DNA of 64,000 nucleotides from assembly GCF_965118635.1 (NCBI RefSeq), contig NZ_CBCPHV010000010.1:15304-79303 (forward strand). Direction: 5' to 3'. Below the pieces are notes generated by a model. That model did not search any database, had not been told where the DNA came from, and saw only the letters and a program-made list of their open reading frames with translations. Source of the DNA: Empedobacter brevis_A. GTDB taxonomy: Bacteria; Bacteroidota; Bacteroidia; Flavobacteriales; Weeksellaceae. A program made the position numbers and the translations under genes. Numbering within the stretch: the first letter of the stretch is position 1; each line of letters opens with the position of its first letter. Below, one piece after another: positions 43,485 through 49,998 of the stretch.

Positions 43485-43666
43485 TGAAAACGAATGTAAA
43501 CAATCGCTATTACTGTTTTCGCAAATTGGATGAATCCATTCGCAGAACCAAACCGAAATCGAGAACAATATTTATTCCGATGGGTGCTGAACTTAATTGC
43601 AAATATGCAATCAGATTACGAGACGTTTACAGATTTAATGTACAATTTGAAATACCAACAAACTAA
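43484..43666 (+). CDS. Small prophage ORF (overlaps next ORF in another frame)
   Basis: 60 residues, basic (begins MKTNVNNRYYCFRKLDESIR). The start overlaps the last base of MuB's stop codon, favouring translational coupling. It shares 137 bp with the ORF at 43530 in a different frame, so both may not be real. No known family. Confidence 0.4.
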   Translation: MKTNVNNRYYCFRKLDESIRRTKPKSRTIFIPMGAELNCKYAIRLRDVYRFNVQFEIPTN

Positions 43667-43796
43667 TATGGGAACATTTTATTTATCTAAAATGATGCTT
43701 GTTTATCGCAACGAAAAAGGCAGAATTACAAAAGTTTATACAGGACAATTTGCTTTTGATATGATTGGCGAAGAGCCAGTAAATGTAGAAAAATAA
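43530..43796 (+). CDS. Small prophage protein, 88 residues
   Basis: 88 residues (begins MNPFAEPNRNREQYLFRWVL) with natural codon choice along the full length. A start at 43668 (MGTFYLSKMM) directly after the stop of the overlapping ORF is an alternative. Unknown function. Confidence 0.5.
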   Translation: MNPFAEPNRNREQYLFRWVLNLIANMQSDYETFTDLMYNLKYQQTNMGTFYLSKMMLVYRNEKGRITKVYTGQFAFDMIGEEPVNVEK

Positions 43797-43810
43797 CAAT
43801 AGAATAAAAC

Positions 43811-43830
43811 AAGCGGGATAAAACCCGCTT
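43811..43830 (+). terminator. Hairpin before the DUF3164 gene
   Basis: AAGCGGG and CCCGCTT around a 6-nt loop, followed by TTTT with the last two T shared with the stem. It has the form of a weak terminator or a mRNA-processing stem in the early transcript. Confidence 0.4.
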
Positions 43831-43858
43831 TTGGTGGTAAAAACAATAAAATAACAGT

Positions 43859-44512
43859 ATGGAAGCATCAATAATGAACAAGCCAGCAAGTGAAATGTCA
43901 GTAGACGAATTATTGGCATTGGCAAACCAAAAGCAAGAAGCTGAATTGAAACAAGCAAAACAACGTAAAGACGCTTATTTCACGGATAAAAACAACTTTC
44001 TGAATGACGTTGTAACAAAATATCAAGAAGTACAAGACATTTTAAGAGGTCTTAAAAAAGAAGCTGTAACACACGCTGAAAACTTCAACCGTTTGATGTA
44101 CGAAATCGAGAACAAAGCTGTAAAAGATGCAAAATCTTTCAAATTAGAAAATGAATGTGTACGTCTTGTTGTTGAAGAAAAGGAATTTTTTTCATTTACA
44201 GATGAAGCAATTGTACACATTAACTCTATTCGTGACATTTTCCGTAAAAAGTTCGAAGGAAGAAACAAAGCATTTTACAACCTTTTAGATGGTATTCTGA
44301 TGAAAAACTCAAAAGGGGAATATGATCCAAAATTGTTGACAAAAGCACGCAAACAAGTGAAAGAAATCGGAGACGAAGAGTTGATTTCTGAATTTGATAA
44401 ACTAACAGATTGTCAAAAAGTAGTTGGTTCTGCTAAGTATATCAGAGTTTACACAAAAGATGAAGAAACAAAGAAATGGAATGACATTTCTCTAAACTTC
44501 TCAAGTCTATGA
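43859..44512 (+). CDS. DUF3164 family phage protein
   Basis: 217 residues. The C-terminal half (DGILMKNSKGEYDPKLLTKARKQVKEIGDEELISEFDKLTDCQKVVGSAKYIRVY) is typical of DUF3164, a family found next to transposase genes in Mu-like phages. A helical N-terminus (LLALANQKQEAELKQAKQRKD). The function is unknown. ATG at 43859; an internal Met6 is also possible. Confidence 0.8.
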   Translation: MEASIMNKPASEMSVDELLALANQKQEAELKQAKQRKDAYFTDKNNFLNDVVTKYQEVQDILRGLKKEAVTHAENFNRLMYEIENKAVKDAKSFKLENECVRLVVEEKEFFSFTDEAIVHINSIRDIFRKKFEGRNKAFYNLLDGILMKNSKGEYDPKLLTKARKQVKEIGDEELISEFDKLTDCQKVVGSAKYIRVYTKDEETKKWNDISLNFSSL

Positions 44513-44607
44513 TAATTAATGTTTTATTTGGATTGTTTGCATTTGTAATGCTAACAATACTTGGAGTAGTTCTTTATTTTTCTAACAAAGCAAATGACAA
44601 AATATGA
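44509..44607 (+). CDS. 32-residue single-pass membrane peptide
   Basis: ATG overlaps the DUF3164 stop (ATGA at 44509) and its TGA overlaps the next ATG (ATGA at 44604). One hydrophobic helix (NVLFGLFAFVMLTILGVVLY) with a short polar tail. The double ATGA coupling makes it credible. Confidence 0.55.
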   Translation: MIINVLFGLFAFVMLTILGVVLYFSNKANDKI

Positions 44608-44819
44608 GTGTTGAAATTACAAAAGTATCAAGCGAAATGTACATCGTCAATGGAAAATCAATGTTATTGGAAAACTTAAGATGGAAACCTCAAATTGAAT
44701 GTTTGACAATTGATGAAGAAATTGCATTTAAACAGCGTTTAAACGCTGATTTATTCAACGAAAAGAATATAAACTATGCCACTATCGGAAATATACGTTA
44801 TCGACGATCTGACAAATGA
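44604..44819 (+). CDS. Small prophage protein, unknown
   Basis: 71 residues, mixed charge (begins MSVEITKVSSEMYIVNGKSM). Translationally coupled to the preceding membrane peptide; overlaps the next ORF by 44 bp. No family. Confidence 0.5.
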   Translation: MSVEITKVSSEMYIVNGKSMLLENLRWKPQIECLTIDEEIAFKQRLNADLFNEKNINYATIGNIRYRRSDK

Positions 44820-45090
44820 AAAAATAAAGTTTGATTCGATGAAGGAGGTTGCAATTTTCATTAGTGAGTTATTAGAAACTGAAGTTGATATGAGAATCCT
44901 TTACCGTAACAAATCACGTAAAAACAGAGCTTACAGACGTTTTTATATCACCGAGAATGAAAACTTTAAACCTCGATTTTTTGCATCATCACAGTTGAGA
45001 AAAAATAATAATACGGAATTTAAATCAAGTTTAAACGAACGTCAAAACCAAAAATGGTTCTCTAAAAAAACAAGAATCATCAAATCCTGA
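44776..45090 (+). CDS. Small basic prophage protein, unknown
   Basis: 104 residues; the C-terminal half is very basic (NKSRKNRAYRRFYI... KKTRIIKS), which suggests nucleic-acid binding. Its 3' end runs into the second tRNA-like element (begins about 45078), so element and gene overlap by about 13 bp. Confidence 0.5.
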   Translation: MPLSEIYVIDDLTNEKIKFDSMKEVAIFISELLETEVDMRILYRNKSRKNRAYRRFYITENENFKPRFFASSQLRKNNNTEFKSSLNERQNQKWFSKKTRIIKS

Positions 45091-45127
45091 TCGGCAAACT
45101 CCGAGGTTCGAGTCCTCGGCAGGAACA
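45078..45127 (+). ncRNA. tRNA-like element, copy 2
   Basis: Same layout as the copy at 40297: TCCTG...CAGGA around CCGAG-GTTCGAGTC-CTCGG and the connector ATCGGCAAACT. Relative to copy 1, three positions change together (T-C, A-G, T-C), preserving pairing. It ends 18 bp before the next start codon. Confidence 0.65.
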
Positions 45128-45145
45128 ATCAAAACCAAATAAATT

Positions 45146-45436
45146 ATGTTTAACACTTATGAATATCAAATGAATTTGAGAGACAAACGGAGTATTGTTT
45201 TAACGATTGCGACAAGAACAGGTATCAAAGATGCTGATTGTTGGATTAAGTTTAATAATTGGATGCTGAACTGTAGTGTGCTAAAAAAAGAATTGCACAA
45301 ATATAATTCGGATGAATTGGATAAACTTATCAAACAATTCAGAGGATTAGAAGCTAATTATTGCAAATCAGCAACAAAAACAGGAACTAAAGCATGGATG
45401 CACAAAAATAAGTTCCAACCATTAAGTCAAAATTAA
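45146..45436 (+). CDS. Small prophage protein, possibly GemA-like
   Basis: 96 residues (begins MFNTYEYQMNLRDKRSIVLT). The centre WIKFNNWMLNCSVLKKELHKYNSDELDKLIKQFRGLEANY and GTKAWMHKN tail resemble small regulatory proteins found in Bacteroidota Mu-like phages. GemA relationship is only a guess. It directly follows the second tRNA-like element. Confidence 0.5.
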   Translation: MFNTYEYQMNLRDKRSIVLTIATRTGIKDADCWIKFNNWMLNCSVLKKELHKYNSDELDKLIKQFRGLEANYCKSATKTGTKAWMHKNKFQPLSQN

Positions 45437-45440
45437 AAAA

Positions 45441-45513
45441 GACTTGAGACGCAACATATCCCAAGCCCCATTGACCACGGCAAAGATATTTTAAAAAACG
45501 TCTTATACAATGG
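45441..45513 (+). promoter_or_regulatory. GC-richer structured segment covering the next start codon
   Basis: AGACG (45447) can pair with CGTCT (45499), and CCATTG (45468) with CAATGG (45508), interleaved like an H-type pseudoknot. CAATGG contains the start codon at 45510. The stems are short and could be chance, but local GC is clearly raised. Confidence 0.3.
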
Positions 45514-45740
45514 CATATAATCGCAAAAATTATTTAAAAAGAGTTCTCAAGGTTCAGCAAATAACGCTTGAGCATCGTGCGCAAGGGTTATATTTTAAAG
45601 AGATTTTTCATCAATACATTGAAAATCAATTTAATATCTGCCAACGGACTTACGAAAATTATTTGGGTGTTAATGCCAAAAAACAGCTCCGAGAGTTTGA
45701 AGAAATTGAAAATACAAACCAAATAACGCTGTTTGAATGA
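45510..45740 (+). CDS. Small prophage protein, unknown
   Basis: 76 residues, basic and helical (KRVLKVQQITLEHRAQGLYFKEIFHQYIENQFNICQRTYENYLG), which could be an HTH regulator of the Mor/C position, unproven. The stop overlaps the next start (ATGA). Confidence 0.55.
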   Translation: MAYNRKNYLKRVLKVQQITLEHRAQGLYFKEIFHQYIENQFNICQRTYENYLGVNAKKQLREFEEIENTNQITLFE

Positions 45741-46066
45741 GAAAAATAAAGTTAAAAGTTGATTATGACGTACTAAGAGCGTTACTCAACATTACAATTC
45801 ACGGTCTAAATGCGCCGTTCATTGACAATCAGGAAGAAAAATTTAAACAATCAGTTAAAGCTGATTTGTTTGTAATGTTGAGTAAAAAATCGGTAGTTAT
45901 GAATCTTAAAAATTTGACTTTAAAGTATCATGAAGCCTACCTATTACATGAAGAAATAGGAAAGATTTCGCACACATTAGAAGTGTCAAATTATACCAGT
46001 CTGAAAGTACTCAATTTATACAGCGAATTAGATCAGTTTTTAACCCAAAATTTACAAATAAGATGA
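45737..46066 (+). CDS. Small prophage protein, unknown
   Basis: 109 residues (MRKIKLKVDYDVLRALLNIT...), predicted helical, no signal. ATGA overlaps with both neighbours indicate one coupled operon. No family recognised. Confidence 0.55.
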   Translation: MRKIKLKVDYDVLRALLNITIHGLNAPFIDNQEEKFKQSVKADLFVMLSKKSVVMNLKNLTLKYHEAYLLHEEIGKISHTLEVSNYTSLKVLNLYSELDQFLTQNLQIR

Positions 46067-46470
46067 AAAAAATTAAAGAAATTATATTAAAATGGTTAGG
46101 TATAGATACCATTTTAGTAAGATTAGAACGTATTGATAATACTCTACAATCTTATTATAAAAAATATAGAATTTACGAGCTACAATTACATTCTGTTACA
46201 CAAGATAATGTTGTTATTCTTAAACATTTGGATTTTATTAATTCTAATTTCTTTGCAGCTGCTGACATTTCGGGTTCAAATTCCGATTTTTCAACAAATA
46301 CCATTATAATAGTTCGTAAAAATACGCATGGAAAAGATGAAATATCTTATTATGAAATCCAAACAAGAGATGTTAATCAAGTTATGGATATTATAAGAGG
46401 TTTTGGACGTAAAAATACAACTTTAGATACTCCATTTCCTTTTCCAATAAATCCTAAATTTAGATATTAA
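46063..46470 (+). CDS. Small prophage protein, unknown
   Basis: 135 residues: an N-terminal helix with coiled-coil tendency (LERIDNTLQSYYKKYRIYELQLHSV) and a beta-rich C-terminus. Starts by ATGA overlap with the previous gene. Unknown function. Confidence 0.55.
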   Translation: MKKIKEIILKWLGIDTILVRLERIDNTLQSYYKKYRIYELQLHSVTQDNVVILKHLDFINSNFFAAADISGSNSDFSTNTIIIVRKNTHGKDEISYYEIQTRDVNQVMDIIRGFGRKNTTLDTPFPFPINPKFRY

Positions 46471-46471
46471 G

Positions 46472-46771
46472 ATGTACCTAATTTTATCATTAAAACACAC
46501 GAAAACAGAAGATGATTCTATTACTATTTGGCGAAATAACAATCAAGGTTATTGTAGTTATTTAGAAAGTGCTGGACAATATGAAAATTTTATAGAGGAT
46601 TATCATAATTCAGAAGGAAATTTACCTATTAATCAAACAATATTAAACAAGTTAGATAAAATACAAAGTTTAAATGATTATGGAGAGCCTGTAACTTTTA
46701 TTCATAATTCCAAAAAGAATCATTCAATTTTAAAACTCAAATTTGTAAAAGGAAAACTATGCAAAAAATAG
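46472..46771 (+). CDS. Phage-type small protein, unknown
   Basis: 99 residues. The start YLILSLKHTKTEDDSITIWRNNNQGYCSYLESAGQYE matches a pattern common in phages (SxKHTK..d..WxxdnxGYc..l..AGxY). The function is unknown. It overlaps the following ORF by 13 bp. Confidence 0.6.
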   Translation: MYLILSLKHTKTEDDSITIWRNNNQGYCSYLESAGQYENFIEDYHNSEGNLPINQTILNKLDKIQSLNDYGEPVTFIHNSKKNHSILKLKFVKGKLCKK

Positions 46772-47280
46772 ATTTCTCAGAAACATTAAACGAAAAGCCT
46801 TCCTATTTTATTTATAAAATTTGGGAAGGCTTTTTCCGTAATAATCTACATCGATGCGATTATTATTACAATCAATTTTTAGACGGTTATCAGTTACAAT
46901 TTGGCAAAGAATGGGATAATATGGACGATGATAATTTATTGAGTTGTCCTAAATATCATACAATACGTTCTAAAACAGGATTGTTAACTGAAGATTGCGA
47001 ACTCGAATTAGTCATCAACAAAGGAACTCAAAAAGAATTTACTTTTTCACCGACGCTTTATGTCCGTTCAATCCAACAAATTTGGATAATAAACGAACCC
47101 GAAGGTTTCGGATTTACGGTAAACATTGACGGAATTATCCGCACAGATGCATTAATAGAACAACTCGCAATTAATGATGGTTTTGAAAGTTTAGAAGCCT
47201 TTAAAACCTATTTTAAACAAAAAATGATAAATGGCTCGTATTCGGGTTATATCATTCATTGGACAAACTTAAAATATTAG
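46759..47280 (+). CDS. ASCH-like phage protein
   Basis: 173 residues. CPKYHTIRSKTG and the ending NDGFESLEAFKTYF...YSGYIIHWTNLKY are the two hallmark pieces of ASCH-type (PUA-like) domains in phages, which are thought to bind RNA or nucleotides. Assignment by motif; moderate. Confidence 0.5.
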   Translation: MQKIDFSETLNEKPSYFIYKIWEGFFRNNLHRCDYYYNQFLDGYQLQFGKEWDNMDDDNLLSCPKYHTIRSKTGLLTEDCELELVINKGTQKEFTFSPTLYVRSIQQIWIINEPEGFGFTVNIDGIIRTDALIEQLAINDGFESLEAFKTYFKQKMINGSYSGYIIHWTNLKY

Positions 47281-47285
47281 ATGAT

Positions 47286-47816
47286 ATGAATAACATAATG
47301 ATAGACATTGAAACGCTTTCAACAGATTTTGATGCTGTAATTTTATCTATTGCAGCTGTGCGTTTCGATATTAGTACAGGAATAAAAGACGAGTATAATT
47401 TTTATACTAAAGTTGATAAACAAAGTTGTATTGATTTTAACCTAAAAATGAATACTGAAACGGTGGATTGGTGGATGAACCAAGAAGAAAAAGCAAGACA
47501 AGAATTTTTATCTACTGCAAATCGTAAAAACTTAAAAGATGCTTTACGAGATTTATCTGATTTTATATTAGATACAGACAAAGTTTGGAGTAATGGAGCA
47601 ACATTCGATTTGGTTATTTTACGAAGTGCTTACAAGGCTTGTAAATTAAAATTACCGTGGGAATTTTACAACGAGCGAGACGTACGCACTCTTTCGGATT
47701 TAATTCCTACAATCAAAGAAAATGAGCCTTTTGTGGGTACAAAACATCATCCGTTATTTGATTGTATGCATCAAATAAAATATTGTTCCAAAGTTTATCA
47801 GCAATTGAATCTTTAA
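47286..47816 (+). CDS. 3'-5' exonuclease (DEDD superfamily)
   Basis: 176 residues from ATG 47286 (MNNIMIDIETL); the longer start at 47259 overlaps the previous gene. Acidic motifs DIETLS (ExoI), WSNGATFDLVILRSAY (ExoII) and HHPLFDCMHQIKYC (ExoIII, with His and Asp) are visible. Close to the Rv2179c-like exoribonuclease group. Possible roles are phage mRNA or DNA turnover. Confidence 0.8.
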   Translation: MNNIMIDIETLSTDFDAVILSIAAVRFDISTGIKDEYNFYTKVDKQSCIDFNLKMNTETVDWWMNQEEKARQEFLSTANRKNLKDALRDLSDFILDTDKVWSNGATFDLVILRSAYKACKLKLPWEFYNERDVRTLSDLIPTIKENEPFVGTKHHPLFDCMHQIKYCSKVYQQLNL

Positions 47817-47871
47817 TTAATTAAAAGAGAATATTTATTAACTTTAACTCTTTATAGTCACATTTTTATTT

Positions 47872-48048
47872 ATGGAACAAATTGAATTTAAAGCTGGAGA
47901 CATTGTATCTCTTAAAGCAAGTTCTGATCAAGAATTTGTAGTTTCTAACGTAACATCGATATCTTTAGAAGTTGTATGGTTTAATAATCAACTTAAAGAA
48001 TTTAAATCGGCTACTTTAGCAAAAGAAGTATTTTATAAAGTACGTTAA
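47872..48048 (+). CDS. DUF2158-like small protein
   Basis: 58 residues: FKAGDIVSLKASSDQEFVVSNV...LEVVWFNNQLKEFKSATLAKEVF follows the small SH3-like pattern (GDxVxLKS...VxWF...) of DUF2158. It stands alone between a gap and its own terminator at 48052, as a moron would. Confidence 0.6.
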   Translation: MEQIEFKAGDIVSLKASSDQEFVVSNVTSISLEVVWFNNQLKEFKSATLAKEVFYKVR

Positions 48049-48051
48049 ATT

Positions 48052-48079
48052 AAAACACTCATTAATTTGAGTGTTTTTT
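48052..48079 (+). terminator. Terminator of the 47872 gene
   Basis: AAAACACTC, an 8-nt loop and GAGTGTTTTTT, 4 bp after the stop codon. Confidence 0.85.
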
Positions 48080-48140
48080 GTTTTTATGGGAAACCGTAAT
48101 TATATAAAAGAATAATTATTAAATTTAAAACAAAAACAAT

Positions 48141-48599
48141 ATGAATGATTTTTTTACAGCAACAGGTAGAAGTGGTTCAGTTGAACTTTACAATGATAGA
48201 GTCGTTATTAAAAAAAGATTTGGAGGATTACAACGTAAATTCATCTCTGGAGATATTGAAATATATTTAGATAGTATAAAAAATCTTAATTTTAAGAATG
48301 CTAATTCTTTGACTTATGGTTTTATTCAATTTGAAACTGCTGAGAATTCAAAAAAACTATCAAAAGGTAGTTTAATGATGGGACCCACTGATGAATTTTC
48401 AGTTATTTTTACTAAATCACAACAAAACGAATTTGATAATTTAAAAAGTAAAATTAATCAACTTCGCAATAAACCAAAATCTGTAATTCAAGAATCGTCA
48501 TCTGCTGACGAATTATTAAAATTTGCAGAGCTTCGAGATAAAGGTATCATTACAAGTGATGAATTTGAAGCAAAGAAAAAGCAATTATTAGGACTTTAA
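48141..48599 (+). CDS. PH-like plus SHOCT domain protein
   Basis: 152 residues: N-terminal bacterial PH-like sheet (GSVELYNDRVVIKKRFGGL...EIYLDSIKNLNF...YGFIQFE) and a C-terminal SHOCT motif (SADELLKFAELRDKGIITSDEFEAKKKQLLGL). SHOCT domains mediate assembly or membrane association. No signal peptide. Moron-like position between early and late genes. Confidence 0.75.
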   Translation: MNDFFTATGRSGSVELYNDRVVIKKRFGGLQRKFISGDIEIYLDSIKNLNFKNANSLTYGFIQFETAENSKKLSKGSLMMGPTDEFSVIFTKSQQNEFDNLKSKINQLRNKPKSVIQESSSADELLKFAELRDKGIITSDEFEAKKKQLLGL

Positions 48600-48602
48600 A
48601 AT

Positions 48603-48926
48603 ATGAAAACACTTCTATTATTTATTTTGATTTCTTTCAATTGTAATGCGCAAAGTTTATACGATGCAAAAGCCAACGAAAAAGTAAGTTATAGAGATTC
48701 AGAATTGTTTTCAGTTTCATTTACAAAATCATTATATGGCTTAACATTTGAACAAAATGACAGAAAATTAAATAAAGATTTGAAATCAAAAATTGAGCGA
48801 TTTATGAAAAACACAAATCGCCCAAAATTTAAAGGACAAGGTAAATTTACCTTAGATATTATCAAACGTAATAATCAGTATTACGTAATAGAAACTCGAA
48901 AACCTGAAAGATTGTTAGAGTTATAA
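48603..48926 (+). CDS. Small secreted protein of unknown function
   Basis: 107 residues with a signal peptide ending at CNAQSL. No family. 3 bp after the SHOCT gene, so expressed with it. An exported prophage-encoded protein suggests a benefit to the lysogen, unproven. It overlaps the convergent late gene's 3' end by 6 bp. Confidence 0.55.
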   Translation: MKTLLLFILISFNCNAQSLYDAKANEKVSYRDSELFSVSFTKSLYGLTFEQNDRKLNKDLKSKIERFMKNTNRPKFKGQGKFTLDIIKRNNQYYVIETRKPERLLEL

Positions 48927-49445
48927 ATCGTATTCAATTCTTTCAACCAAATTACCTGAAAGTCGCACTTTGTCATACGAACCCTCATGGATATTTCTTT
49001 GAGGGTTTTTTCGTCCCATATACGAGCATTCGTATTCTAAAATATAGATGTCTACAATTGAATCCATTTTATTAAATCCCTCTTTTGTCAATTCTAATTT
49101 ACCTGTTTGTTCGCTCTCAAAATCATCTAATACAAGATGTACTTGGTCGATATAATTCAAGAATTTTAAACCTAATTCACGATTGAGTGAAATATTGGAG
49201 GTATCTCTCAATTGCTCATAAGCCAAACGAAAGGTTACGGTAGCTGTTGCAGGTTCTGTTGTGTGGTCGATGTCCCAATCAACAAAAAGTGAATTATCTC
49301 CAAACAAATCAAAATTATCTTCGTCCAAATCTTGTCCTGCATAAATATCAATGTACTTTGGTGGCGAAACGCCTTCTTTTATAAATTCATCTAAAACTGA
49401 TTCAGATTCGAATTTTGCAGTTATTTTATTATAAAAATCTTTCAT
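48921..49445 (-). CDS. Phage structural protein, probably tail completion/terminator
   Basis: 174 residues, acidic, beta-rich (YIDIYAGQDLDEDNFDLFGD...TATVTFRLAYEQLRD). The order gpG-then-this-gene is where Mu-like phages encode a tail terminator; homology not shown. It is the last gene of the leftward late block. A plus-strand terminator is embedded in its coding region (48980-49011). Confidence 0.5.
   Translation of the reverse strand: MKDFYNKITAKFESESVLDEFIKEGVSPPKYIDIYAGQDLDEDNFDLFGDNSLFVDWDIDHTTEPATATVTFRLAYEQLRDTSNISLNRELGLKFLNYIDQVHLVLDDFESEQTGKLELTKEGFNKMDSIVDIYILEYECSYMGRKNPQRNIHEGSYDKVRLSGNLVERIEYDL
48980..49011 (+). terminator. Plus-strand terminator inside a minus-strand gene
   Basis: AACCCTC (48980-48986) and GAGGGTT (49001-49007) followed by T run to 49011. 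It stops the rightward moron transcript after 48926 while lying in the coding sequence of the opposite gene. Confidence 0.7.
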
Positions 49446-49468
49446 TTTAAATCTTGTTTAAACTTGGT

Positions 49469-49996
49469 TTAACTTCTTAATATTTTATCGATTTCTCGTT
49501 GTGTTAAACGTTCAATTCTTCGCATTAATAAAGCAGATTGTCCGATAAATTTTCGTTCAGGATAAGTAGTTTTCATTTTACGAGTGTGTGCTTCAACAGT
49601 TGTCGTCCCATTAGAAACTCGTTTTTTCAGTACACGTCCTGTTCGTTCGCTTCTTGCACGTTTGGTTACTTTTCGTGTATGAGATTTAACTCGTACAGTT
49701 TTATTAATCGTACCACCGTCATTGTGTATTTGTGCATACGGGACATCTGTACCAATGGTTACAGAATTACGAGTATAACTTAGTTTACGAATAGATCGTT
49801 TTAAACGTCCTGATTTTGTCATTAACGAACCTCTGTCTTTTCGCTTTCGTTTTTTCCATGCTACACGAGAGCGGTCAACCCAGTTTTTCTGTACAAATCG
49901 TTCTTTAGAAAATTTAACCGCTTCGATAGCTGCCATATTTGGGAACTTCTCGTAAAGTTTCCCTAAGGCTTTTAATTTTCTTAGATAATCCGACAT
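49469..49996 (-). CDS. Phage virion morphogenesis protein (Mu gpG family)
   Basis: 175 residues, highly basic. RKRKDRGSLMTKSGRLKRSIRKLSYTRNSVTIGTDVPYAQIHNDGG is the diagnostic segment of the gpG/virion morphogenesis family. Helps head-tail assembly. Two bp from the tape-measure start. Confidence 0.82.
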   Translation of the reverse strand: MSDYLRKLKALGKLYEKFPNMAAIEAVKFSKERFVQKNWVDRSRVAWKKRKRKDRGSLMTKSGRLKRSIRKLSYTRNSVTIGTDVPYAQIHNDGGTINKTVRVKSHTRKVTKRARSERTGRVLKKRVSNGTTTVEAHTRKMKTTYPERKFIGQSALLMRRIERLTQREIDKILRS

Positions 49997-49998
49997 AA

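Noticed and set aside
49538..49783. 81-residue plus-strand ORF opposite gpG
   Set aside because: Serine- and cysteine-rich translation typical of a shadow of the basic gpG gene; no start signals.
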